DNA from: BOG-1363 sp043775355 | GTDB taxonomy: Bacteria; Planctomycetota; UBA11346 | DNA length: 21,780 bases | Direction of reading: 5' to 3' | Assembly (NCBI GenBank): GCA_043775355.1 | Contig: JAYVSL010000275.1 | Location: forward strand, 1-21,780 | Shown: in pieces, positions 6,788 through 15,385 of the stretch | Layout: each line of letters begins with the position of its first letter | How positions within the stretch are numbered: position 1 is the stretch's first letter | Notes under the pieces: generated by a model | The model's input: only the letters and a program-made list of their open reading frames with translations | Told to the model about the DNA's origin: nothing | The model's database searches: none | Program-made: the position numbers and the translations under genes

Positions 6788-9483
6788 GGTTTTTTCCCTT
6801 CCAGACGACGGAAATAATCATCGACCAAGCGCTGCTGTTCAGCGCTTAAAGAACTGCGTTGAGTCGCCGTGCTCGCGCGTTGTTGACGTTGATAGGTCGT
6901 GGCCTGACGCACCTCGCCGCTACCGGCAGCCGCAATCGCCGCGATACCGTCTTTGCTATCGCCAGACTGACCGCTCACGTCGCCAAAATTTTCTGGACCG
7001 AAAAGATCCATCGAATCGCTCGGTAAACTGCCGCCTAAATCATCGCCACCGTAACCCAGAAAAAGTCCCATGCCCGCAGAACCAGCACCGCCGACGCCGT
7101 AGCCATTTCCAGCGGCTCCGCCTAAACCGCCCAAGGTCTTTGCCAATCCAGAACAGTTTCCCCAGCGCAGGCGCATGCAGGCCTCGCCGGAACAACTGCC
7201 AGCCATATTCAGTGATTTCGGCAATAATTCCATTAAGCGATCACGCGCGAGCGCCGCCAAACGTTGCGCCTCCACCCCATCGCCACTGCGGGCGGCGTTG
7301 GCTGCTTGGCGTTTAAGATCCGCTGCGCCAGTAGCGGTCACCGCTTGGCCCAAGCCATCGAGCAGATCGGCGCTCTCAGATGCCGCTGCGCTGTTTTTCG
7401 GTTGGTCTGATTTGGCCCATGGCCCGTAGCGTAAATCATCAGCCAGCTTCGGTGCGAGCTCGCTCCATTCGGTGAGCGCCTGGGCCAACGTATCTTCTTG
7501 GCCGCCTAATTCTCGCAGACGCACGCGGTCGCTATCGCTGAGCCGACGATGCTCAGCCAAAGGAGCCAATCGTTCGGTCGCATTTTGCTCAGCGTCAATC
7601 AACTGACGCAGGCGCGCGGTGAAGCCTTGCGCACGCGCAAGCCGCGTCAGCAACGCCAGGTCAGAGGCCAAACGTTTGCCGTCTTCACGTGCCGATGGTT
7701 TGCCCTCTTGGGCGGATTTCTCCAATTCTTCAGCTGCTTGCGAAAGCATTTCTTGCAGCTGCGGTTCGCTCGCAAACAACGGCGTTTCACGTTTCAGAGC
7801 GCGGATTTTCCGTTTCAGTTCACCTGCTTTTTTTGCCAGCTCCGCCAACTGCCGATCCAGTTCGTCCTTCGCTGGCGTTGAGCGACGCAGTTCTTTCATG
7901 GCCTCTTCAAGCTCCGCCAAGTCGTGGGTAAACGGCTGATATTTACGCTCCAAAGCATCTGGTCGGATTCGCTTCATCAGCATGCGATTATATTCTTCTT
8001 CGCTGATAATGCGGATGTGGCGCGAATCAGAGGGCGAGAATTGTGGATCAGGACGTGAATCCCGCGCTATGGCATGGATGGTAATGACATCCCCAGGCGC
8101 AACCCCAACCGTGGGTAAGTGCAACTGACTGGCACGCCGATAGCGCCGGTCAGTGACGACTTCGCTCAACTCAGGAGCAGGAAGTTGATTGTATTCGCTG
8201 ACCCGCGCGACGTTTTCCAAACCAAGGTCGTCGTCGGCTTCAATAGTCAGCGGCACGGTCATCCCAGGAGTCGCCAGAGCATCATTGCCCGGCTGAACAA
8301 TGCGTGCCCTGGGTGGTTCATCGGTGCGCGCGGTGATGCGCAAAATGGGTTGGGCATCATTGCGAATTCCATCGCTGGCTTCCAGACTCAGCGACCAGAT
8401 TCCCTGGGTGAGATCGGCAATGGTGACCGCGCCGTTGACCAACGGTAAGCGTAGCGCAGCGCCGCCGTCGTGCGCCACCAACACCGCTGCCAGTGAACGA
8501 TTCGCTGATGGCGTCAGCACCAAACGGCTGCCCGGAAGGGCGGCGAATTCACCTAATTCACCAGCCCGCAAGCGCCGCCGCTCAGGATCCAAACGAGCGT
8601 AGCGCGGCGCCTCTATGCCTACCTCTAAGCGCGTCAGAACGGGCACCATATCAACGTCCAACCGGTGATAATGCGTGCGCGTACCGCCACCCGCCGCCCA
8701 CACGTCGAGCGGTCCGGTAACGCCCGCTAATTCACCCGCGTAACGCCCCGTACCAACTTGGAACATGGTCAACGATTGTTCATCTCCTCCGCTGACTGGG
8801 CGCGCGTGCAATTCCAAACCCTGCGCGGCGCCTGGGCCGCTGATGGCCGCTTCAAAACGGGCGGCATCGCCAGAACGCACGCGAATGGGCGCCGTCGCCC
8901 ACGTGACCGAACTTAAACTAAAAGGCGGATGATCACCACGCGGATCGGTAAAACGCGGTAAAACCGCGCCGAACATGGTTGGCACCACGACGTGTACGAC
9001 GCCCGCGACCAGCGCCAGCGCCACTAACGCGACCAACCACCGCTGAGCCTGTGAGCGCGGCAGATGTTGCATCCATCGATCGGGCTGAAGCTCAGCAGCC
9101 AAACGCCGCACGCCAGCAGCAGCCAGTTCACCAGGCATGGTTTCCAACGCCAAAGCGGTGGACAACGTGCGCCGCTGATCCGCAGAAAAGTCCTCAGCCA
9201 GTTGCGCAGCCGTTGCTACCGACGGAATGAAAGAACGCGCGACCAGCGCAAGCATAACGATGGCCGCCGCGCCACCTGCCAGCCACAAAGGCAAGGCCGG
9301 AATTCGCAATGCTGGTGGCAGAGACAACAACGCATCAGCGAACACCAACGCCAAAGCCGTTAACGCCACCGCAAAGGCAATCGTCATCAAGACCGTGATG
9401 ATTCGTCGTCGCGCTACGGTCGAGCGCACGAGAGCGATCAGCACCTGGGCTGGGGATGATGATGTGGTTTGCTTGGTCATCAT
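6784..9483 (-). CDS. Large membrane protein with coiled coil, DUF4175-like (899 aa)
   Basis: The start at ATG 9483 lies 2 nt after the upstream stop, with GGAG about 10 nt upstream; a second ATG follows directly. Three hydrophobic helices are visible, at about residues 28-50, 62-82 and 149-166. They are followed by a long beta-rich extracytoplasmic region, then a charged coiled-coil region at about residues 500-690 with many Glu/Lys/Arg/Leu heptads. A Gly-rich stretch follows at about 768-820 (GGLGGAAGNGYGVGGAG). The end is typical of this family (LSAEQQRLVDDYFRRLEG). Large three-TM proteins of this architecture, often named DUF4175-like, accompany MoxR/DUF58/VWA genes in planctomycetes and related bacteria. 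The function is unknown; a structural or scaffolding part of the envelope complex is inferred. Two Cys-containing segments (GSCSGEACMRLRWGNCSG) precede the Gly-rich tail. Confidence 0.8.
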   Translation of the reverse strand: MMTKQTTSSSPAQVLIALVRSTVARRRIITVLMTIAFAVALTALALVFADALLSLPPALRIPALPLWLAGGAAAIVMLALVARSFIPSVATAAQLAEDFSADQRRTLSTALALETMPGELAAAGVRRLAAELQPDRWMQHLPRSQAQRWLVALVALALVAGVVHVVVPTMFGAVLPRFTDPRGDHPPFSLSSVTWATAPIRVRSGDAARFEAAISGPGAAQGLELHARPVSGGDEQSLTMFQVGTGRYAGELAGVTGPLDVWAAGGGTRTHYHRLDVDMVPVLTRLEVGIEAPRYARLDPERRRLRAGELGEFAALPGSRLVLTPSANRSLAAVLVAHDGGAALRLPLVNGAVTIADLTQGIWSLSLEASDGIRNDAQPILRITARTDEPPRARIVQPGNDALATPGMTVPLTIEADDDLGLENVARVSEYNQLPAPELSEVVTDRRYRRASQLHLPTVGVAPGDVITIHAIARDSRPDPQFSPSDSRHIRIISEEEYNRMLMKRIRPDALERKYQPFTHDLAELEEAMKELRRSTPAKDELDRQLAELAKKAGELKRKIRALKRETPLFASEPQLQEMLSQAAEELEKSAQEGKPSAREDGKRLASDLALLTRLARAQGFTARLRQLIDAEQNATERLAPLAEHRRLSDSDRVRLRELGGQEDTLAQALTEWSELAPKLADDLRYGPWAKSDQPKNSAAASESADLLDGLGQAVTATGAADLKRQAANAARSGDGVEAQRLAALARDRLMELLPKSLNMAGSCSGEACMRLRWGNCSGLAKTLGGLGGAAGNGYGVGGAGSAGMGLFLGYGGDDLGGSLPSDSMDLFGPENFGDVSGQSGDSKDGIAAIAAAGSGEVRQATTYQRQQRASTATQRSSLSAEQQRLVDDYFRRLEGKKP

Positions 9484-9485
9484 TA

Positions 9486-11447
9486 TTAAATCGCTCCATG
9501 ACGGCGACGGCGCAGCCACCATTCACTGGCCAGTAAGCCAGCGAACAGCAACAGCCACCATGGCATCGTGACCAGGGGAATACTCTTTGGCGCTTCCACC
9601 CGCAAATCAGCGCGTCGACCGAGGCGTTCGGCAAGCGCAACCGCATCCGTGATTTCCACGACCTCACCGCCGGTGCTGCCGGCAAGGCGCGCCAAGCGTT
9701 CATCGCGACGCGGCAGTTCAACGATTTCGCGAACGTCTGCATCCACCGGAATAGTCAGTTGACGTGCGCCCTGCGCGATCATCCAACGACCAGCAGTGGT
9801 CAGCGTCAAACGACTGCCGCCCTCCGCCCTTGTGAGGGTACTTTTGCCGCCATCAGGCGCCGTCACCGTGAACGCTTCTGGACCTGGAGCCGTGATGACC
9901 GCTTCTTGGCCAACGCGGTAGCGTGGACGATCTGCCTGCACTCCATGTTGCCCTTCGTGAACCAACGACTTGACCAACTGGCGCCAAAAACGCGCGGCGA
10001 TTTCACCATCGCCATCCGCATTCAGCGACCAACGCCACAAGCCTTCCGCGTTCACCGCCGCAACCCGCCCGGCACCGTGACGACGAAACACCACCAACGG
10101 TTGTTCGTCGTGACCGATCAACACTTCGGTGCGTGGACGTAGGCCAGCAATCAGACCGCTCGCCACTGCCGCCAATGGCTTGCTGCCCACCGGTAGCAAC
10201 GCTAATGCGCGACCGCCTGAAGCGAGCTGAGGGACGACGGACGAGGCGCGTCCTTGACGACGAAGCAACGGATCAAGCGCTGCCAGCGGCGCTTCTGCCG
10301 CGTCATCAGCAACCCCCAGAAAAAGCAGTCCGCCGCCGTTAGTGACGAATTCCGTAATCGCTGCGACGCCTGCGGCATCCAACAGCCGTTCGCTGTGACT
10401 ACCGACCACCACCACGTCGACGTTTTTTAATTTTTCTACGGTTGGTGGATCAATCAAATTTTCACCCGCCTTCCATCGCCGTTGGCCGACGCCAAATAAC
10501 GTCCCGACCGCTAACTGACGATCGCGCCGCCACGCCCGCACCGCAAAACTGGTATCCCAATACGGTTGACCTTCGACCACCGCGATGCGCAGCGCACGAT
10601 CCACCACTTGGACCACCGCCAAACCATCGTTGTCTGCCGTGGTTACTTCGCCGGTGATGGGCAGGACGCGGACCTGCCACAAGCGTTCACCGGGAACTGC
10701 GCCAGCAGCAACGGTAAACGTCTCACGAGCTTCGGTCTTTAACGTCACCGTTCGGCGCTCGATTTCTTTGCCCTCAGCATCACTTAAAATAACGTCGCTG
10801 GATTTTCCGTTCGCTGCGCCGCTGGCGGTGATCACGGCGTCGAGGGTTAATTCTTGTCCAGGAAATGCCGTCGGACTGATCGGTTCAAGCCGCACTGCGA
10901 CATTCAGCGCTGGCGCCGTCGTCCCGACTGCGAGAGCAAACAGCGGAATATGCGCGGCGCTGAGGGCTGCTTCCGGCGGCACCGCACCGCGATCACCGCC
11001 GTCACTTGCCAACACCACCGCAACCGGCGCGGATTCCACCAGTCGCGCCAGATCGTCGTAGACCGTGTCGCCAGTGGCTTCGCCAGCCATGCCTGGAGTC
11101 AACGTGTCAGCGATTTGATAGCGTTGAATACGATAACGTCCGTCAAGAATTTTGGACATAGCTTCGAGTGCACGACTGCCAGCAGCAAAACGAGTCGCAC
11201 CCTCTGGCGCGTCTGCGGTAGCCATGCTGGCAGAACGATCGAGCACCAAGGCCAACACTGGCGGTTGGTATTTGGTTGCGGGTTCAAGGCGAATCGGATT
11301 CGCCAACATCACCACCAGCACCACCACACCCAACGCACGCAGCGCCGCTGGCCAGGATGGACGGCGATAAGCCAACCATGCGGCAGCGCCAACGGCCAAG
11401 GTTAATAGTAAAATAATCCACGCCGGAAGTAACGGAGCGAAGTTCAT
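9486..11447 (-). CDS. VWA-like membrane protein of the MoxR operon (653 aa)
   Basis: The ATG at 11447 overlaps the stop of the BatA-like gene (ATGA) and has GGAG 7 nt upstream; the open frame upstream of it has no export or membrane signature. Two N-terminal TM helices (about 8-26 and 37-50) precede a VWA-type strand with a MIDAS-like DRSASM at residues 70-75. The rest contains beta-rich repeats. The middle resembles the class I glutamine amidotransferase-like fold that often follows VWA domains in these proteins (WDTSFAVRAW, VVVVGSHSE, FVTNGGGLLFLG), with no convincing amidotransferase catalytic triad. A C-terminal TM helix (WWLLLFAGLLASEWW) ends in Arg residues. It probably assembles with the BatA-like protein in the membrane, with the VWA domain outside the cytoplasm. 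The role is inferred from context. Confidence 0.85.
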   Translation of the reverse strand: MNFAPLLPAWIILLLTLAVGAAAWLAYRRPSWPAALRALGVVVLVVMLANPIRLEPATKYQPPVLALVLDRSASMATADAPEGATRFAAGSRALEAMSKILDGRYRIQRYQIADTLTPGMAGEATGDTVYDDLARLVESAPVAVVLASDGGDRGAVPPEAALSAAHIPLFALAVGTTAPALNVAVRLEPISPTAFPGQELTLDAVITASGAANGKSSDVILSDAEGKEIERRTVTLKTEARETFTVAAGAVPGERLWQVRVLPITGEVTTADNDGLAVVQVVDRALRIAVVEGQPYWDTSFAVRAWRRDRQLAVGTLFGVGQRRWKAGENLIDPPTVEKLKNVDVVVVGSHSERLLDAAGVAAITEFVTNGGGLLFLGVADDAAEAPLAALDPLLRRQGRASSVVPQLASGGRALALLPVGSKPLAAVASGLIAGLRPRTEVLIGHDEQPLVVFRRHGAGRVAAVNAEGLWRWSLNADGDGEIAARFWRQLVKSLVHEGQHGVQADRPRYRVGQEAVITAPGPEAFTVTAPDGGKSTLTRAEGGSRLTLTTAGRWMIAQGARQLTIPVDADVREIVELPRRDERLARLAGSTGGEVVEITDAVALAERLGRRADLRVEAPKSIPLVTMPWWLLLFAGLLASEWWLRRRRHGAI

Positions 11448-13402
11448 CGGCGCACTCCTGGAAGACCACCAGCCAGCACCATTTCGGCGGTCAGCGCCAA
11501 AGCCACGAACGCCAGCATCCATGACCACAACGGCGTTGCTGCGACTGAAGAAATCGCGGTGACCGCATCTTGTTTCGCAAGGCCGAGCACTGCCGGATCG
11601 AGCTGCGTCAAATCGCTTTCCAATGCCGGAACCGCCGCCGCGATCAAACCGCCACCAGCTAAACGGTAAATACCGGGCTGATGCAAACGCGCCCGACCAT
11701 CGATCAACGACATGCCGCGTCCGTCCGGACCTGCCAACGCCGCAGCAACGGCGACTTCGCTTCCGGCATTGAGCGCTAGGTGATCATCACGGGCTGGCAG
11801 CAACACGCTCGGCAGGCGCGCCATCAACAACGGCAACACTTCTCCACGGCCAAGATTTCCATCCGCCGCTGCCGGAGAGCAATTCAACATCAGCCAACGC
11901 CCAGCGCCGACCGGTCGCTCCGCCAAAGCGATGGTGCCATCGGCATAGGCCCACAATGCGATCGCGTCGGCTGCCGGAGGCTGCGGAGTCAAACGAAAGC
12001 GCCACGCCGAGACGCTGGTGAGCAACGATTCGCGGCCCTGAAACGGTGCGAAAAGAGCGTGATCCATCCGCGCTTGAGCCACCGTCATCACGCCGCGTTC
12101 TTGATCGCTGACATCTAAACGATCACCCAAACGAACTGGCGGTACGACTCCAGAAATCGTAATCGCTGCATCAGCGGCACTGCTGATGACCTGCAACCAC
12201 GCGCCGCCAGATTCAAGATGCGCTGTGAGTCGCGGACCAAGATCGGCACCCTCCGCTAATCCCGCCGTAATCAGCAGCGATGGTCCGCCAGCAGCAATCA
12301 CTTCGCTCGCAATACCCGCACGATCGCTGTGCCGAGCATCAAGCCCAGCAGCTCCCAGCGCTGCGCTCAACGGACGCACGACGCCAGCAGGGTCATCGCG
12401 GTCGCCATCGCTGGCGAGCACCACTGGTAATCCCGGCATGACGTGCAAACAACCAGTTCGACGATCATCTACTGGCAAAGCATCAGGCAGTTCGCCTGCG
12501 AGCTCGGCTTCGAGCGCGACCGCACCGACCGCATCAATGGTCACCGTGGTGCTGACGACGGCGCTGCCACCGGCTGATAATTCAAGCTGTTCGAGATGCA
12601 CCTGCGCGCCAACCCGCAGCGTGACGCCGACGCGAGCGCTGCGTGAACCATAGTTCGCCACCCGCGTCATCACCGTCACGGGTTTGCCCGCCAGCGCGAC
12701 ACCTGGTTCACATGCCAAACCGACCACCGCAAGGTTTGCGGCCCCACCGCCCGCGTCGACCAAGTGCAATCGCACGCCGCTCGGCAACGCCGCCGGATCA
12801 ATTCCGGCAAGACTTCCGCGCGCTAAATCACTAACAAAAAAACACTCGCCCCCCTGCGGTAAAAGCGCCACCGCACGCGCGATGGCCGCCGTGGGATCAC
12901 CGTCGCCAAAACCCACAACGGCTTCTGCCAGTGCACTAGCGATGATTCCTTTGGCGGCACCTTGCGTGACCTCACCAAACACTTGCGGTGGTTGGCTGGC
13001 GATGACCAACATGAGCGTGCGGCCACTCAGACGATCTGCGAGTTGTCCCGCTGCGGCGCGGGCACGATCAAAGGCCGTGCCGCCGGACGCCGTCAATTGA
13101 CGCATCGACGCCGAGGCATCGAGCACGATCACCGCTGGCGCGTTGCCGCTCAGAAAGCTGCCTTGCCAAGTCAATCCCGCTGCGGCGAGTACCGCCGCAA
13201 GGATGGCGAGCGTCCTTAAAGCCAGCGTCGCATATTCACGCAGACGACGGCGCTGCGAACGTCCAACCTCAATCTTGGCGAGGAATGCGGCGGTAGGAAA
13301 AACGCGCACGGCCGCGCGACGGCGAGACAGGAGATGAATGACCAACGGAATCGCCGCAAGAATTCCCAGACCGAAAGCCGCAGGCGCGAGAGCAGCAAAC
13401 AT
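11444..13402 (-). CDS. BatA-like VWA membrane protein (652 aa)
   Basis: The ATG at 13402 shares one base with the DUF58 stop (TAATG) and has GGAG 9 nt upstream. Residues 1-80 match the BatA/DUF N-terminal pattern: a hydrophobic helix, IPLVIHLLSRRRA, then RVFP and a second helix. A VWA-type segment follows with DASASM at residues 95-100, which fits the DxSxS part of a MIDAS metal site. Later regions are beta-rich, with a possible amidotransferase-like middle (GGPSLLITAGL, LESGGAWLQVIS). A C-terminal TM helix (WSWMLAFVALALTAEMVLA) closes the protein. BatA-type proteins work with MoxR ATPases and DUF58 proteins in envelope or stress functions. Here it lies directly between DUF58 and a second VWA-like gene. 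Confidence 0.88.
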   Translation of the reverse strand: MFAALAPAAFGLGILAAIPLVIHLLSRRRAAVRVFPTAAFLAKIEVGRSQRRRLREYATLALRTLAILAAVLAAAGLTWQGSFLSGNAPAVIVLDASASMRQLTASGGTAFDRARAAAGQLADRLSGRTLMLVIASQPPQVFGEVTQGAAKGIIASALAEAVVGFGDGDPTAAIARAVALLPQGGECFFVSDLARGSLAGIDPAALPSGVRLHLVDAGGGAANLAVVGLACEPGVALAGKPVTVMTRVANYGSRSARVGVTLRVGAQVHLEQLELSAGGSAVVSTTVTIDAVGAVALEAELAGELPDALPVDDRRTGCLHVMPGLPVVLASDGDRDDPAGVVRPLSAALGAAGLDARHSDRAGIASEVIAAGGPSLLITAGLAEGADLGPRLTAHLESGGAWLQVISSAADAAITISGVVPPVRLGDRLDVSDQERGVMTVAQARMDHALFAPFQGRESLLTSVSAWRFRLTPQPPAADAIALWAYADGTIALAERPVGAGRWLMLNCSPAAADGNLGRGEVLPLLMARLPSVLLPARDDHLALNAGSEVAVAAALAGPDGRGMSLIDGRARLHQPGIYRLAGGGLIAAAVPALESDLTQLDPAVLGLAKQDAVTAISSVAATPLWSWMLAFVALALTAEMVLAGGLPGVRR

Positions 13403-14277
13403 TAGCGCTGTCTCCGACGATGCAGCCAAGCGCCTAAGACGTCCGCCACCGGCTGATCGGTTGGTGCCAAATGATGATCCGCGCGACAACCGGCCAAGGT
13501 CTGACGACACGCCGTGAGATGAGCTTGGATCGCTGCGTCATAAGCAATTTTCACGTCGTTCGCGTCACACGAAATATCCGCCACGCGTCCTTCAGGATCC
13601 CGCACGGCGCATGCGCCCCACGCGGCAGGCAAAGCTAATTCACTGCGCTCCAACACTTGCAGGCACGCCAGTTCATGTCCGCGCGCAGCCAACGCACCAA
13701 ACGGTTTGGCTAACTCACTTGGCGGCGCCAACAAATCCCCGACGAACACCACCAACGTGCGGCGGCGTAAGACGTTTGCTAAATCAACTGCGCTGTTCGC
13801 GGCGTCACGACCTTCATGCCAACGCACGGACTCCAGCGCTGCGCAAACTTTCGGTAAGGCCATTGGACCACCCAGCTCCGCCGTAACGGGCTTGCCATTG
13901 ATGACCAAACGTACGCGATCACCTTGGTCGAGTGCCAGCAGCGTCAACGCCGCCACCGCCACTTTCGCCCAATCGCCTTTATGCGGATCGCCGTAATCCA
14001 TGCTGGCCGAAGCATCAAGCACCAGAACGAGCGGTAAATCGCGCTCTTCGCGATAGCGACGAATCAGCAGATGATCGCTGCGTCCGTAAGCTTTCCAGTC
14101 CACCGCGCGCAGATCATCGCCTGGTTGGTACTGACGATAATCGCTGAACTCCACCGCTGATCCAGTAAATGGCGAGCGATGCCGCCCGGCATAAAGGCCC
14201 TCAACCGCGCGACGAGCGGCCAATTCAAGCGTGCCTTGCGACAGGCGCGGAATAGTTTGCACCGTCAACGCGGTCAC
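13402..14277 (-). CDS. DUF58 domain protein (291 aa)
   Basis: The start is GTG at 14277, overlapping the MoxR stop as GTGA; GGAG lies about 11 nt upstream. The family hallmark is clear: FSDYRQYQPGDDLRAVDWKAYGR at about residues 44-66 (given here in parts: FSDYRQYQPGDD, then RAVDWKAYGR). A VWA-like DASASM follows at residues 88-93. No TM helices are seen, so it is probably a cytoplasmic partner of MoxR. DUF58 proteins are nearly always encoded next to MoxR ATPases and are thought to act with them in folding or activating metal- or membrane-associated clients. The MIDAS-like site supports metal-dependent protein binding. Confidence 0.95.
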   Translation of the reverse strand: MTALTVQTIPRLSQGTLELAARRAVEGLYAGRHRSPFTGSAVEFSDYRQYQPGDDLRAVDWKAYGRSDHLLIRRYREERDLPLVLVLDASASMDYGDPHKGDWAKVAVAALTLLALDQGDRVRLVINGKPVTAELGGPMALPKVCAALESVRWHEGRDAANSAVDLANVLRRRTLVVFVGDLLAPPSELAKPFGALAARGHELACLQVLERSELALPAAWGACAVRDPEGRVADISCDANDVKIAYDAAIQAHLTACRQTLAGCRADHHLAPTDQPVADVLGAWLHRRRQR

Positions 14278-15263
14278 GGGCGCACCAGCTCCAACAATTT
14301 TGCGGCGATCACGCGACCATCAATACCGGCACCAGCAGCCTGGAAACTCGGCACGATACGATGCGGCAATACCAACGGCACCACCGCCCGGATGTCATCA
14401 AGGCCGACCGCAGGCAAGCCGTGCAGCGCCGCCCGAGCACGCGCCGCAGCAACCAAGCCTTGCGCTGCGCGCGGACCTGCACCCCAGGCCACGTGGTCGG
14501 TAATATATGGCAGTACCGTTTCACCCGCAGCCGCTTTGGGACGCGTCGCCCGAACCAGTTTGACCGCGTAATCGATGGCGGGCTGCGGCACCGGAATGCG
14601 CGCGACGACATCGGCTAAAATGCGGTAATTCTGCTGATCCAACACCGCCGACACACCAGCGCGCACACGCGTATCGAGCGCGGCAATGGTTCGTTCGTCC
14701 TGCACCGTGGGATAGTCCAAATAGATGCTCAATAGAAAACGATCAAGCTGAGCTTCGGGTAACGGATAGGTGCCTTCTTGCTCAATCGGATTTTGCGTAG
14801 CCAAAACAAAAAACGGATCCGGCAAAGGATAGGTGCGGCCACCAACCGTAACAGCGTGTTCTTGCATCGCCTCTAACAATGCCGACTGAGTCTTGGGCGG
14901 CGTGCGATTGATTTCATCAGCTAAAATGAGGTTGCCGAATACGGGACCGGGAACGAAGTCGAGCCGCCGCTCGCCACTGATTTTATCTTCGCGCAAAATA
15001 TCCGTGCCCGTGATGTCAGCGGGCATCAGATCCGGGGTGAATTGAATACGCCGATATTGCCAACCAAGCGCATCAGCGACGGTTTTGACCAACAGCGTTT
15101 TGGCCAGACCAGGTACGCCAACTAACAAGGCGTGCCCACCGGCGAAAATGGCGGTCAGCACCGCCTCAACCACCTCGTTTTGGCCGACCACGCGGCCAGC
15201 AATGGCAGCAGTCAACTTACTGCGGGTACGGGCGACGTCTTCGAGCAGTGCGAGATCAGACAT
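14274..15263 (-). CDS. MoxR family AAA+ ATPase (329 aa)
   Basis: A cytoplasmic AAA+ ATPase of the MoxR group, usual length about 310-340 aa. Visible motifs are Walker A GVPGLAKT (residues 49-56), Walker B LILADE (112-117), sensor-1 region ATQNP (165-169), and the family signatures RIQFTPDLMPADITG and GNLILADEINRTPPK. I chose ATG 15263 (MSDLALLED) because AGGA lies 7 nt upstream and the longer open frame upstream is only a simple-sequence repeat encoding Leu-Ser repeats. It is the first gene of the nine-gene operon. MoxR ATPases act as chaperones for assembly or metal insertion of client proteins, with DUF58 and VWA partners encoded next to it. Confidence 0.96.
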   Translation of the reverse strand: MSDLALLEDVARTRSKLTAAIAGRVVGQNEVVEAVLTAIFAGGHALLVGVPGLAKTLLVKTVADALGWQYRRIQFTPDLMPADITGTDILREDKISGERRLDFVPGPVFGNLILADEINRTPPKTQSALLEAMQEHAVTVGGRTYPLPDPFFVLATQNPIEQEGTYPLPEAQLDRFLLSIYLDYPTVQDERTIAALDTRVRAGVSAVLDQQNYRILADVVARIPVPQPAIDYAVKLVRATRPKAAAGETVLPYITDHVAWGAGPRAAQGLVAAARARAALHGLPAVGLDDIRAVVPLVLPHRIVPSFQAAGAGIDGRVIAAKLLELVRP

Positions 15264-15385
15264 GAGGTTTTCCTTGGCGTTCAGAAACAGTTGAAAAAAA
15301 ACGGGGAAGAAAAAGTAAAAAGAAAGAGAAAGAGAAAGAGAAAGAGAAAGAGCGGACAGTAAACGATCATCGTTCAACAAGTTCG
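15264..15385. promoter_or_regulatory. moxR upstream region, likely operon leader
   Basis: This 122-nt gap separates the second paralog's stop from the moxR start. On the minus strand it is strongly pyrimidine-rich and includes the (agaaag)5 repeat and two T-rich runs. I could not assign a convincing -35/-10 pair, so operon transcription may begin here from a non-consensus promoter or read through from upstream. A near-palindrome (aacgatcatcgtt, 15362-15374) might be an operator or weak terminator. Its centre is too tight to form a good hairpin. Confidence 0.35.
15321..15352. repeat. Simple tandem repeat (agaaag)5
   Basis: Five full copies of the hexamer agaaag plus two bases, uninterrupted, read on the plus strand. 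It sits 58 nt upstream of the moxR start codon inside the intergenic region. If read in frame it would encode Leu-Ser repeats, but the repeat lies upstream of the well-supported moxR start. Confidence 0.95.

Noticed and set aside
10854..11405. 183-codon plus-strand open frame inside the VWA-like gene
   Set aside because: Low-complexity His/Thr/Arg composition typical of the antisense of GC-rich coding DNA; no start signals.
15362..15374. Near-palindrome aacgatcatcgtt as a terminator
   Set aside because: Only four pairs can form around a usable loop, and no immediate T-run follows on the minus strand.
15264..15380. N-terminal extension of MoxR through the agaaag repeat
   Set aside because: It would add a Leu-Ser repeat to a cytoplasmic ATPase of already normal length; the downstream ATG has a good ribosome binding site.
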